NCBI RefSeq assembly: GCF_052857255.1
Contig: NC_135500.1
Coordinates: 52,229,272 to 52,293,271 of the forward strand
Source: Amblyomma americanum
Taxonomy: Eukaryota; Arthropoda; Arachnida; Ixodida; Ixodidae
DNA: 64,000 nt
Direction of reading: 5' to 3'
Positions within the stretch are counted from its first letter, which is position 1. Each line of letters starts with the position of its first letter. The translations under genes were made by a program, and so were the position numbers. Below the pieces are notes generated by a model that saw nothing but the letters and a program-made list of their open reading frames with translations, was not told the origin of the DNA and ran no database searches. This document shows positions 42,672 to 53,897 of this stretch, piece after piece.

Positions 42672-43400
42672 GCGGCATTGTCCTCAGCTGAAGTTTAACC
42701 TTTTTCGTTAGCGTCCGCGTTTCGGCCCCGTATGTAAGTAGCCACCGGTTTTCTAAGAGGAAAAAGATTTCCCGCGGCCTGGTGCTCGGCTTTATTATGG
42801 TGATATGCTTGGGAAAAGGTTCTTTGATCAAACCGTTGCCTTGACGGATCAGAGTTAAGTTCCACCGTCAAGCAACCCTAAATCCGCCTCGTGCGGCAGA
42901 AGCCCACTTGTGTCCCAGCGCCTCGCTGCCAGTCGTAAAGTGCTGTGCGCTTCGAGACTTTTGAACAATTCCTCAGCTTCCTCCTTAATTTTTTACCACT
43001 GTTCGGCTTTGCCTGCCTGGTAATTGATCGTGCTTTGCAGTTCATCCCCTGAGTGACTTAGCAAGACAATGTCAGTAGCGATACGCTGATTATTAAGGTG
43101 CTCTCCAGTAACTGCATTACCCAACTTTTCGCAATCGAGGCCTATGAATGCCTCCTGTAAACAGGTGGTGATAGTCCTGAAGAGATCATGTCTCCCTACC
43201 TGGCACCATTCGTTATTATAACTTTATTGGTCTCTTTATGGACAACTATGGAGGCTCTGTAGCTGTCATAGATATCTTCATTTTATATAAGGCTCTTCTG
43301 CATTGTGATTCCGTAATTTCTGCATGACTGCTGAGGTTTCCAATGAGTCTAATGCTTTCTCGGAATCTACTAAGAGGAAGCATTTGACTCATTCAAAACT
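42672..43400 (-). mobile_element. RTE-clade non-LTR retrotransposon fragment, palm to C-terminus
   Basis: On the minus strand, RT sequence runs from KAFDS...AVMQKLRN (near 43350) through LQEAFIGLDCEKLGN and an altered palm box, RIATDIVLLSHSGDELQ (A-D-D changed to A-T-D), to LLTYGAETRTLTKKVKLQLRT near 42680. The last part overlaps in homology with the RTE fragment at 15420-16016. Many frame changes; both ends are missing. Confidence 0.72.
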
Positions 43401-43527
43401 GTCTATTGCGGTAAAATACATACAAAAATTTACAGTATGCTAGAACATCGAAGGTGTACGTCCTGTTATGTTTGGCTTAATTTTTAGCCGCGCAATATTG
43501 TTAATGCATTGCAAAATGCTCTTTCAC

Positions 43528-43724
43528 AGGCCGTAGTGGCACATACCCTATGGTGTTCTGCTGCTAAGAATGCTACTGCTACTGCTGTTGCTGACAGGAA
43601 GAAAGAAAAGGAAAGTGCACGGGCCTGCCTACTGGCTCAAGCCGAGCCACGCTCGCTGCCGCGTGCTGAAAGAAGGAGAATTAAGGATAGGAGAGCAAAT
43701 ATAGAAAGAAAAGGCGCACGCTAA
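43528..43724 (+). mobile_element. Probable SINE of a second type
   Basis: A tRNA-like start (GTAGTGGCACATACCCTATGG) is followed by a CTGCTGCTAAGAATG stretch and a purine-rich body. The B box is decayed. It lies directly against a U2 snRNA copy in the opposite orientation. Confidence 0.4.
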
Positions 43725-43727
43725 TAT

Positions 43728-43877
43728 GCCCCGTGCCGATCCCGGAGGCAGTGCAATACCGGGCTGACCCGTGCCAGAGTGCTTCAAGCCGAGCACTCCG
43801 CCATAATAAAAAATAACTTTAATATCTTGGGACCAAGGACCCGCAGCAGATATTAAATCAGATATCAAATAAGCAGA
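43728..43877 (-). pseudogene. U2 snRNA, 5'-truncated copy
   Basis: The minus strand matches U2 snRNA from the TTATTTGATATCTGATT region onward: TTAATATCTGCTGCGGGTCC, CAAGATATTAAAGTTATTTTTT (Sm-site region), GCGGAGTGCTCGGCTTG, and the 3' stem-loop with CCCGGTATTGCACTGCC and GGGATCGGCACGGG. About the first 45 nucleotides are missing, including the branch-site recognition sequence GUAGUA, so it cannot work in splicing. No promoter elements were seen upstream. It looks like a retroposed, truncated copy. Confidence 0.85.
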
Positions 43878-44102
43878 ATTGCGGTTTCAGTCCTAGTGAC
43901 TGCGGCCATACTTCTGCGCCAGTGAATCGCGACATCTACGTTGTACTTTGATGTCGCTGCATGATAAACCTACCCTAATAGTTCAGGAAATTTCTTATGA
44001 AAATTCAAACTGCGGAGATTTACTTTTCACTTCGAAACGTATAAACATGAAATTCGTGGAAGCACCGTTGAATGCATTCTGAACTAATTACATTCGTTGC
44101 AG

Positions 44103-44485
44103 GATACTGGTCCAGGTAATGAAGTGGACTTCGTTGAAGCGGCTCTCCGCGCCCTGACCACCAATGCCAGCGTCTCTAGCCTCACCCTCGACGCCTCGTT
44201 TGCAACACACACAAGTGGCGCAGCCTTGAAACGGATGCTCGCCAACCCTTCCGGTCCAGAAGAGCTGACCGTGCTTTGCCACAGCTCTGACTACCGCCAC
44301 AAAGCTTGGCTAGCCTCCAAGGCGCTAGAGTCCTGCTCTACTGTGGTGAAATTCAAGGTCGAGCAATTTCATCTGAGGCCCTTGAGTGCGAATGCACTGT
44401 ACAAGCTGCTTGCCAGCAGTAGCACCATTGAGGACATAAGCTATGCCATGGCCGGCAAGTTTCTGGCAATGCCGAGGCCCAATTG
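44103..44485 (+). CDS. Host gene internal exon, leucine-rich-repeat protein
   Basis: The open exon of 383 bases (128 codons) is bounded by a good acceptor (TTCGTTGCAG, ending 44102) and a consensus donor (GTAAGT from 44486). It encodes leucine-rich repeats of the ribonuclease-inhibitor style: ALTTNASVSSLTLDASF, then LKRMLANPSGPEELTVL, then YKLLASSSTIEDISYAM. Similar long LRR exons occur in NLR-like and F-box-like receptor families of arachnids. No other exon was recognised in the window, so the gene's introns must be long and transposon-filled. Intron phase: the first exon codon after the AG is GAT in the frame used. It is the only convincing host coding sequence here. Confidence 0.72.
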
Positions 44486-44589
44486 GGTAAGTTACACTGA
44501 TGCATGGTAGCGTTGATTATCAAGCCCTTAGGTACCACAGCGGTAGCCAAACCGCAACACTGGCAGAGATAGATGTCTCTGTTTGTACA

Positions 44590-44765
44590 TGAAGTTTAAC
44601 GTCCCCAAAGCTGCGCGTGGACTGTGAGAGACGCCGTAGTGGAGGGGTCAGAATTAATTTCGACCATCTGTCCTTCAATGACGAGCATCGACATCGCGCA
44701 GCACAGAGGCGTTTTTGCATTTGGCCTCCATCGAAATTGGAAGTGAGGCCTTGGGCTCAGCGGCT
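44590..44765 (-). mobile_element. Ruka-like SINE, diverged
   Basis: On the plus strand the words GTTTAACGTCCC, CGTAGTGGAGGG, TTTCGACCATCTG and GCCTCCATCGAAATT appear in the order expected for a minus-strand copy. The tRNA-like head is mostly decayed. It lies in the intron after the LRR exon. Confidence 0.65.
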
Positions 44766-45622
44766 GAAAACCACAGGCACAAAGCAATCGTGGCGGTTGT
44801 AGATAGAAATGCAGGCTTGCGAAACACTGCCTCCGCTTTCTGCTTGGCGCGGTGTTTTAAGGGGATAACTGGCCGGGAACACCAAACGAAACACCACTGT
44901 AGCATTTTCTTCGTGTGCGTAGTGGAATTATTATGTACATCGCCCTTTTGACCTTGTCACTCAGTGCTGAAAGCTTGATTCTTTTTGTTTGCTATAAAAA
45001 GTAGATTCCCCATAAGGTCGGACTCAAAAAGACTGGTCGGTCCCCACAGGGGGGGTGTCTGCAACTTGCAGGCGTTGGTGAGTGGCAACAAAAAGGGTTC
45101 CCGAGCATCCGCAGGGACATCCCCGCAGGGGAATGATGGTGAAAAGTGCCTCACCACGGACCCGAGAACCCCCGCCTCGCCGTGCGTGGCATCGCCGTGT
45201 CCGGGGAAAAGGGGATCCTGGTGGTTGAGCCGATGCCGAGCGTTTGGCCCCTTTAAGGCCCCTCGGCGGAGGCAACACACCACTTTGGACCCAGCTTCCT
45301 GTAGACGGCATCTCCGGCCTGACCCGACCGGAGGAAATCGGCAGTCGCCTTTTCCTGTCCTCCTCTACATCTTTTACTTTCCTGTCTTCTTTCTGACTAC
45401 TGTCCTGTCTCCTCATCGTTTCTTGGTTTTTTCATTTTTTGGTTTTTTCATAGGCGGCTAGGGTTAACCTTCTGTGGCGAACTACCCTGGGTTTCGTCAT
45501 ATTTGGTTATAGTTGAGGTGTACAGCTGGCGTGGGCAGGACTTGCGTGCAAGTTGCTCTCCCGTCCCCTTGTTGGGCTCCGTGGTGGGTGGCTGGCACCG
45601 TGGCTGAAAAACTAAATTTTTT

Positions 45623-46823
45623 ATGGCTCCCCTCTATTCCCAACGTGATCGCTTTCTAAAAAGAGGGCAGAACGATGAAGATTTTTTCAAAAAAGAAAAA
45701 TGTCATTACCAAAATTTCATGTCATTCACAGCAAAGCTGAAGAACAACAAGCAAGACTGATTTCCCCATTCTTGGTAGCAAAGTGCCTGACAGATACCTT
45801 GGGGTTTGGGTACAAGGTATCAAAAATGGCTAGTGGCGACTTACTGCTCGAAATACGTGACACCGTCCAGCACTCGAAATTTGCAAACATTGTATCGATA
45901 GGAGAGATTCCTGTCTCCATCACGTCACACCGATCTTTGAACACAGTCCGAGGCGTAATATCAGAAATTGATTTTGTTCACCTCTCTGAAAAAGAAATGC
46001 TTGAAGGCCTTGCCGACCAAGATGTCATAAACGTTCAGCGGATAAAGATGCGGAAGGATAACAAGGAAATAGATACGAAACACATGATCCTCACTTTCAA
46101 CACCAGCACACTACCTGAAAGCATTGAAGTCGGGTACCTGAAAATAAATGTAAGGCCATATATACCCAACACACGCAGATGTTTCAATTGCCAGAGGTTC
46201 GGCCACGGCTCAGAGTTGTCGCGGCCGCAAAAATTGCGCGAAATGCTCCTCGAAGGACGACCAGTCAGATGAATGTGTTGCTGCCCCGCGGTGCACGAAT
46301 TGTGAGGGAGACCATGATGCATACTCCAGGGCTTGTCCGTCCTGGAAAAAAAGAAAAATAAATAATTACTCTGAAAACCACTGAAAACATTTCTTTCAAG
46401 GAAGCGGGAAGGCGATATGCCGAAACAAACCGATTCTCCTTCACTGCGAAAACAACCTTCGCCGATGTGGTGCGTGGGCGCGGCGCATCACACCAGGCTT
46501 CGGCACCTGTCCAGGCCGCACGCAGTGGGCCTATGGCAGGGCCATCCGCGCCCCCTGGTGGAGTAGCTGATACTACTCCGCCAACCCCAAATCAGGCTGC
46601 GCAGACCCCCGGGTCAGCGGGCCTCAAGACCTCTTCCCACAGGTCGAGGTCTAACTCAAATTTCAGCGTGCATCCTGCACGGTCGTCCAGCGCCTCGGCT
46701 GAGGCGATGGGCACGACCCAGGGTTGCCCCGTGCCGTCCACATCGGACGGACGGCGGAGCTCTTTGGATCGATCAGAAAAATGTGAGGCTCCCAGTCAAG
46801 GGGCCAAATCAAAGTTAATCTAA
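45623..46823 (+). pseudogene. Family A ORF1, gag-like zinc-knuckle protein (copy 7)
   Basis: ATG 45623 begins the family N-terminus in degenerate form (FLKRGQ replaces PLKRGR), then a frame change before 45700. The main open stretch is 45700-46272: FHVIHSKAEEQQARLISPFL to the first knuckle CFNCQRFGHGSEL at about 46180-46218. After another shift come CAKCSSKD and CTNCEGDHDAYSRAC (about 46290-46335), then SFTAKTTFADVVRGRGA and a serine/proline-rich tail ending at 46823. Three CCHC-type knuckles are usual for I and Jockey ORF1 proteins, which bind element RNA. Two frame shifts and a stop near 46360 disable it. Confidence 0.82.
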
Positions 46824-46863
46824 TTTTATCTGCACACACGCGCACAACATTAAGATTGTTTTC

Positions 46864-49800
46864 ATAATACACTGGAACTGCAGAGGTCTCGTAAATAACT
46901 ATAACGACATAAAAGACATTATAAACACAATTTCTCCTATTGTTTTAAGTGTGCAGGAAACCAGTCTAGGCCCTCAGCACACAAAGGTGCTAAAGAAGTA
47001 TACTGTCTTCCGCCATGACGGAGAGGGGGCGAGCAGACTCTCTGGAGGCGTAGGCATCATTGTGCAACCTGGCGTAGCAGCTAGCGAGATCAAACTCAAA
47101 ACTAGGTTCGAAGCCGTAGCAGCCACCGTGGTTGGCTACAAAACCATTACAGTTTGTAGCGTATGTCTTCAACCACATCTCGAAGTAAGACAGCATGAAT
47201 TAGAGAGCCTTTTACAACAGTTACCGGAGTCATAATTGATAGTTGGCGATTTTAATGCACACTCTTGTTTCTGGGGCAGTGAGAAAACCGATAGCACAGG
47301 TCAGGTTATTGAGGATTTTATACTATCCAACAATATTTGTTTATTGAACACCGGTAAACCAACTTATTGCTCCCCTACTTCAGGAAAAATGAGTGTTTTA
47401 GATTTGTCTTTTAGCTCTCCTTCAGTTTTTAACGATTTTAACTGGGATGTCTTAGACATCCCGTACGGAAGCGATCATCTCCCTGTTAAAATCTGCCTGT
47501 CATCCCCACCATCAGTCACCCAGACAAAATCACGGTGTTGGAAGCTCCATTTAGCAGACTGGCAGCTGTTTAGGACAGCAGCCACGTTAGAAAATATTAC
47601 GTTAGAAAATCTTAATGTAAATGAAAAAAATGAAAAGTTCACAAATTGCATTCTTTCTGCCGCAAGCTTGGCTATCCCCCAATCTTCAGGAAGAGTACCA
47701 CGCAACTATAAAATGTGATGGACACGAGATTGCAAAGAAGGAAAAAACAACAAAATAAAGCTCGGGGTATATATCGCCGATACCCCACACAGGAGAACCT
47801 TATAAACTTTAAAAAGCAAGAGCAAAAGTGCGGTACATACGTCGAAATGCCTAAAAATCATCATGGCAGCGCTTCATTTCCTCGATAAACAGCCAAGTTT
47901 CTTCGAAAAAAATGTGGGAGGCAGTACACAAAATGGATGGTCGCTACTCTCCATTCACAGTTCCACTTCTGACAGCCCCTGGTGTTCAGACAAATATAAA
48001 AGAACAAGCAGACATATTAGGCGAACATTTCTCCACTATCTAGTTCCTCTAAATATACAGAATCATTTTTGAAATATAAAAACACAGCCGAAAAAGAAAG
48101 ACTGCCTATAAAGGGCTGTGCTCACGAAGCATATAATAGCCGATTTACACTACAAGAAACATACAGTGTACTTTCTTCGGGTAAACAGACTGCACCAGGA
48201 CCAGATGAAGTCCATTACGAAATGCTTGCCCACTTGTCCAAACATGCTCTAAAATCGCTTCTGAAATTTTTTAACAAAATATGGTTATCAGGAGAGATTC
48301 CAGAGGCATGAAAAAAAAGCCATTATTGTACCGTTGTTGAAGCCGGGAAAAGTACCTACCTCCCCTGGCAATTACAGGCCTATAGCCCTAACAAGCGTAC
48401 TTGCCAAATCCTTCGAAAGCGTCCTTAACATTGGATTAATGTTTATATTACAATCTCGTGATCTTCTTGACATCCATCAGTGTGGGTTTAAAAAGGAATG
48501 CTCTACTACCGACCATTTAGTCAGCCTAGAAAACACAGTCCGAGAAGCATTTATACACAAGCAACCCTGCCTTGCGGTCTTTTTCGATTTAGAGAAAGCC
48601 TATGACACCACATGGAGGTTTGTCATAGTGCGGGACCTTGGAGACCTCGGAATACCTGGTAGAATGCTAAAATGCTTGAGTGACTTTTTGACCAACCGTT
48701 CATTTCAAGTACGCTTGGGTGTCACTCTTTCTAAGAATTTCATTCAAGAGAACGCCGTCCCTCAGGGGTGCTTTTTAAGCACCACGCTTTTTATAGTAAA
48801 AATAAATTCCTTAGCAAAAATAATCCCAAAGTCTATCATGTATTCTGTCTACGTCGACGATCTCCAGATTGCTTGCACATCCTCTAGCGTTACATCGTGT
48901 GAGAGGCAAATACAGATGACAATAAATAAACTAACAACATGGGCAGACAGAAACGGTTTCAAGTTTTCTACGCAAAACTCAGTAGCTGTTCTTTTTTAGG
49001 TTAGAAGAGGACTGCACACTGATCCTTCCCTGTATTTAAATGAAGTCGTACTACCAATTAAAGATGAGCACAAATTTCTAGGAATAACTTATGACAAAAA
49101 CATCACATTCATACCACACATGAACATACTCAAAAAGAAAGCTTCTAAATCTCTGAATATACTAAATGTACTTTCACGAAAACATTGGTGTTCCCATAGG
49201 ACTTGTCTTTTACAGATTCATAGATCTTTAGTACGTTATACATTAGATTACGGATGCATAGTTTATGGATCAGCGAGGCAATCGTACCTTAAACGGCTAA
49301 ACCCAGTACACAATTTAGGCTTGCGCCTTTCCACCAGTGCATACAGGACGTCACCGATAAACAGTCTTTATGTGGAAACCAACGAATCATCACTTACAGA
49401 GAGAAGAACCATGCTCACATGCTCGTACGTTTTAAAAATCCGATCACTACCTAAACATATCAGTCACCAAATAGTCACAAAGCGCCCATCTTGAACACTA
49501 TTTAACAACAAACCATTATCTAACCGTAAAAAGCGAACTCAACAGCAACATATATGCAAGAATTCTGTGCCCTTGAAGAAAAATATTGTAGTTTTACAGA
49601 ATTTTATGCTGATGGATCAAAAACAGATAGTTGCGTAGGAAGCGCAGTGGTGCGAGAAAATTCGGAGCAAAAAGTAATACTACCAGAGTGTTCCTCCATC
49701 TTCACCGCGGAGTGCTACGCAGTATGTATGGCCATAGAAAAAATACTAAGTGAGATCCTCAAAAATGCTGTTATTTACACAGACTCCTTAAGTGTACTTA

Positions 49801-50457
49801 GAGCTCTCCATTCTAAAAATGCAAGCTCCCCTCTGCTTGGTTGACATCATACACAGCATAGTAACTGCCATAGCTCAAGGACAAATTATAAAACTGTGCT
49901 GGGTCCCGAGTCATGTGGGAATAAAAGGCAATATGAGAGCAGATGCGTGTGCTGGTAAAGCTCGTGGCAAAGAAATAATGAAAGTAAATATGCCGTTTAA
50001 TGATTGCATGAAATTAGTAGCAAGGAAACTAAGAAAAAAATGGCAGTCGGCTTGGAGCAATGAGGTCAAAAATAAACTACACTGGTTAAAACCAGTTTTA
50101 GGTGAAGTTAAGTCGTGTGTGCACCAAGAACGTTTCAAGGAAGCGATCTTACGACGTCTCCGAATAGGCCACATGCACCTTCCGCACAACTTCCAACTAA
50201 CAAAACAAGACAAACCTGTTTGCCAAGAATGTGGAGATGAACTCACGGTTAACCACAATTTATTCTCTTGTGTGGAACTGGAAGAACTAAGAAAAACGTA
50301 TTTTAATGATTTTTATAATAAATGCATTCTTTTTCATCCCGCACTGCTTTTAAGAGATGATGCAATTGTTAATATTTCATGTGTTTTTAGCTTTCTTAAC
50401 GAAACGAGATTTCTCAAGAGACTAAATTTTTTACCCACTGGTTTGTTTGAAGTTTAG
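46864..50457 (+). pseudogene. Family A ORF2: APE endonuclease, RT, RNase H (copy 7)
   Basis: Endonuclease: IHWNCRGL (about 46870), VQETSLGPQ, a stop at 47233, then VGDFNAHSCFWG (about 47243-47278) and SDHLPV (near 47473). Linker 47750-48310 with several breaks. RT 48334-48999 open: PGNYRPIALTS, FFDLEKAYDTTW, ENAVPQGCFLS and catalytic YVDD at 48850-48861; thumb 49120-49494. RNase H 49554-50000 with FYADGSK and YTDSLSVL, then WVPSHVGIKG in another frame. The C-terminal zinc motif CQECGDELTVNHNLFSC is at about 50221-50271. The frame ends at 50457. Catalytic residues of all three enzymes are still readable. Five or more lesions make it inactive. Confidence 0.87.
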
Positions 50458-50461
50458 TACA

Positions 50462-50499
50462 CCTCAGCCGATTTCTCATGCCTGAGAATCAAGCTGAGG
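50462..50499 (+). promoter_or_regulatory. 3'-UTR nested hairpin of family A, copy 7
   Basis: The outer stem CCTCAGC/GCTGAGG encloses the inner stem TCTCA/TGAGA (loop TGCC). It begins just after the ORF2 stop. Confidence 0.6.
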
Positions 50500-50768
50500 C
50501 TTTTATTTTGATTGGTTGGGAGCCTTGATGTCCTTCCGCCGCCAAGGAAGGCTACTGAGGTTACCTGGCCCTCTTTAAAGCTTTTACTTGTAGCCATTTA
50601 TAAAATTTGTGCATGTGTTTACTGGGTAATATTAATGTTTGACGGCCGTTAGGGCAGGGATGATTCTTGCATTTCTATAATATTCAACAAAAGACTTTTC
50701 CTATACCTTGCTCTTGGCGCATGATGGCCTCAGTTGCCTATGTGCCATAAAACACAACACAACACAAC

Positions 50769-51761
50769 ATATTCAAAGGGACTGGGTATAATTATTCAGC
50801 TAATATGAAGATGTGCTGTTAACAGGCGAATTCATTTAAGAGCGTTTTAATTAGACTTTGCAGAGCAGTGTAGGCCATGGCTCGGCTACCTAGAAGGTGA
50901 TGTACCTCATGGTGCCCTACAAGCTCCCCTAACGACCCAACTTTCGCAACAAAAGACATGGGCCTTTTTCGCGCAAGAAAAAGGTCATTCATTTTCTCAT
51001 TCATTCATATACCAGCATACGTTAGCCACCATAAAAATCGCACAGTCTTATGGTTCTCAACTCGGAAAGGTACGACTCTTCTGCGCACTTACCCGCCGCG
51101 GTTGCTCAGTGTTTATGGCGTTCGGCTGCTAATCTCATGGTAGCTGAATGGAACCCAGGCCACGGAAAAAGAAAAAAACATAACAAACGCCTGTTTGCTG
51201 TGTGATGTTAGCGCAAGTTAAAGAACCGTTGGTGCACTAAATTAATCCCGACCTTTCCACCGCGGTGTCCCCAAAAAGCCCTACCATCACGTGCTAAACC
51301 CCAGTAACTTTACTTTGGCAACTCCCCCACTCATTGTCGGAAGCAATTAGTTGCGGACAGTTTTTACGCTAACATTCTCTGCGAGTATTACTTCCGTGTC
51401 CCGTCAGTCCCTATACGTATATGACATTAAGTTACGTCCGGACTTAGCGATGCCATAGCAACAGCCTTAAGTCAGACGCCGCAACATACTTTGATTATGG
51501 CCAATGCGGTGGTGTCTCCAAATTTGACATGGCTCGTTTCTAAATCTTGAATTTGTTCGATACGATTATAGTCTCCAAATTTGCCCCACCCCACACCCTA
51601 AATTTGACCTAAACCAAATTAAACCAAAATTGATGTCCGTACTAATTTGTCTATGAACATCACGATGGCGACCTCTACATTTGGCCACTGTGACACTTGC
51701 GTGTGCTGTGCTGTGCCGACCTACACTGTGTAGAGTGCGGTCCACATATACGCGTATGTTC
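50769..51761. other. Unassigned spacer containing a decayed SINE
   Basis: Apart from the SINE at 51092-51300 nothing is recognised. A C/A-rich stretch at about 51575-51600 and scattered short frames carry no known motif. Confidence 0.4.
51092..51300 (+). mobile_element. Ruka-like SINE, strongly diverged
   Basis: CCGCCGCGGTTGCTCAGTGTTTATGGCG marks the A-box head in altered form, followed by GTGTGATGTTAGCGCAAGTTAAAGAACC and CACGTGCTAAACC. The B box is gone. Confidence 0.65.
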
Positions 51762-53897
51762 CCCGCAGGGGGGAGGATGGGGCATCTGCAGCTTGCAGAC
51801 GTTGGTGAGTGGCGACACCACGGATTCCCAGACATCCGCACTGATATCCCCGCAGAGGGATGATAGTGAACAGTGCACCACCACGGACTGGAACACCCGC
51901 GCCTAGCTGTGCGTGAAGTCGCCGTGTCTGGGGAAAAGGGTATCCTGGTGGTTGAGCCGATGCCGTTTGGACCTATAAGACCCCTCGGCGGGGGCAACAC
52001 CCAACTTTGGTCCTAGCTTCCTGTAGACAGCACCTCTGGTCTGACCCGACCGGGGGAAATCGGCAGTTGCCTTTTCCTGTCATCCTCTTCATCTGTTTCT
52101 TTCCTCTCTTCCTTCTGAATACTGTCCTGTCTCCTCCTCATTTTCCGGTTTTTTCCTTCCTTCATGGGCGGCTAGGATTAACCCTGTGTGGAGTAGCTAC
52201 CCTCAGTTGCCCCATTTTTGGTAATAGTCGCGGTGTTCAGCTGGCGAGGGCAGGAGTGGATTACTAGTTCCTGTTCCGTCCTCTTGTTGAGCTCTATGGT
52301 GGGTGCCTGCCACCGCGACTGACTAGACAAGTATTTTATGGCTACATCTTCTCTTGCAACCGATCACCCTCTGAAACGAGGGCGCACCGAAGTCACTTCA
52401 AATTTAAAAAAAAAAAACTCTCCGAGGTTCCACGTGGTCTACAGCGAGCACGCGGACATACCTGCGTGACTTGTCACCCTTTACCGCAACAAGAACACGA
52501 ACTGAAAGCATCTGACCAGGCTTCAAATTAAGAAACTTGAAAATGGCGGTCTCCTGTCGGAAGTCCTTTATAATCACCAGTCTGAGAACTACCAGGAGTG
52601 GCAGGCTTTGAAATTCCAAACAGAGCTCCTTAACGAACTTAAAGAACAAAACGTAACAAATGTCTACGGAATCAAAAAAGGCGCAAAAACATCGAAACAC
52701 CAACGAAGCACATTGTTCTCACAATTGCCGCTAGCATACTACCCGATTCAGTCGAAGTAGGCTACACAAAGCGCAAGCTCCGACCATACATACGCAATCC
52801 ACGTCGATGCTACAGATGCCAGAAATAAGGCCACAGTTGGCACAGCTGCCGGGGCAGACTTGCGCCAAATGTACTTCCAACGACCACCCCGCTGAAAAGT
52901 GATGTTGAACCCCACCTTTGCATAAACTGTGAGGACAGCCATACGGCTTACTCATGGTCTTGCCCAGCCTGGAAAAAAGAAAAAGAAATTATTACATTTA
53001 AGATCAAAGAAAACATATCTATCAGGGAAGCGCGCAAACGACTTTCACTGCAAAATCCAAGCTACACCACCGCTGTGCAACAGGGCACCGCATCACAGCA
53101 GTCTTCGGCACCTGCACAGCTCACATGTAGTGAGCCTGCAGCAGGGTCATCCGTGCCCCTGGTGGCCGCAGCTAACTCTGGGTCACCACCCACAAAACAG
53201 GGTGCGCGGACCTCCAGGTCAGCCGTCCGCAAGGCCCTTCCCCACACGGACAGGCCAAACACGCAGACAACCCTGCGTTCAGCACGTTCGTCCAGGGTAT
53301 CAGAGGATACGATGGACACAACTCCTCCCTCCCCACCACTGCAGCGGCGGCAAGGCTCTATCAAGCGAAAACAAAGGGATAAAACCCCATTAACAGGTTT
53401 GAAAATACCCACTAACCTAGGGTTTTAAACTTATCTCCAAGTAGTCTTATCAGTGCCATTCTAATTCACTGAAATTATCGTGGGCTTTGAAAGAACTACA
53501 TTGACTTAACAGGTATTTTAAATTTATTCTCCCCAGTAGCAATGTGTCTCCAGGAGACTAACCTAGGCCCACAGAAAAAAAAATCATTTTAAAAATTATC
53601 AAGCCTTTCGCTGTGACCGACAGAACTCTAACAGGTTCTCTGGAGGCGCTGCTATTGTGGTCCAGGGTGGTGTGGCTACTGGAAAAATTGACCTAAAAAC
53701 CTCATTTGAGGCAGTTGCTGTGACTGTACTCGATTTTAAAATGATAACAATATGCTTCCTATACATTGAACCTCACTTAACCGTCACACTTCACGATTTA
53801 GATACGCTTTTAATACAACTACCGGAGGCGTATATTTTAGTGCTCACTCCTTCTTTTGGGGAAGTGAACATACGGGCGTCGGAGGCAGAATCCTGGA
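51762..53897 (+). mobile_element. Family A non-LTR retrotransposon, 5' part, copy 8
   Basis: The 5'-UTR starts at about 51762 (CCCCGCAGGGGGG), with leader hairpin relics at 51783-51801. ORF1 opens at ATG 52338 (MATSSLATDHPLKRGRTEV), then decays; zinc knuckles appear near 52805-52965 (CYRCQK, CINCEDSHTAYSWSC). The alanine- and serine-rich ORF1 tail ends near 53428. The endonuclease begins near 53530 (CLQETNLGPQ) and breaks at about 53890 where a different RT element has inserted. The copy resumes at 55926. Confidence 0.82.
52338..53428 (+). pseudogene. Family A ORF1, gag-like protein (copy 8), broken
   Basis: This has one of the clearest family N-termini: ATG at 52338, then HPLKRGRTEV. The frame is lost after about 40 codons. 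The knuckle region is out of frame, and the last 117 codons (53075-53428) are open: GTASQQSSAPAQLTCSEPAAG and so on, a low-complexity tail. The middle part (52440-52700) is hard to follow. Inactive. Confidence 0.7.

Larger units (their letters stand above)
45035..50768 (+). mobile_element. Family A non-LTR retrotransposon, best-preserved full-length copy 7
   Basis: This is an uninterrupted 5.7-kb unit: 5'-UTR (45035-45622), ORF1 (45623-46823), ORF2 (about 46864-50457), 3'-UTR (50458-50740) and a CAACA-repeat tail (50741-50768). It gives the reference order of domains for the family. Both ORFs still carry a few frame shifts and stops, so it is not active, but long open stretches remain (up to 221 codons in the RT). 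Its 5' boundary at TCCCCACAGGGG compares with the other leaders. No insertion interrupts it. Confidence 0.9.
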
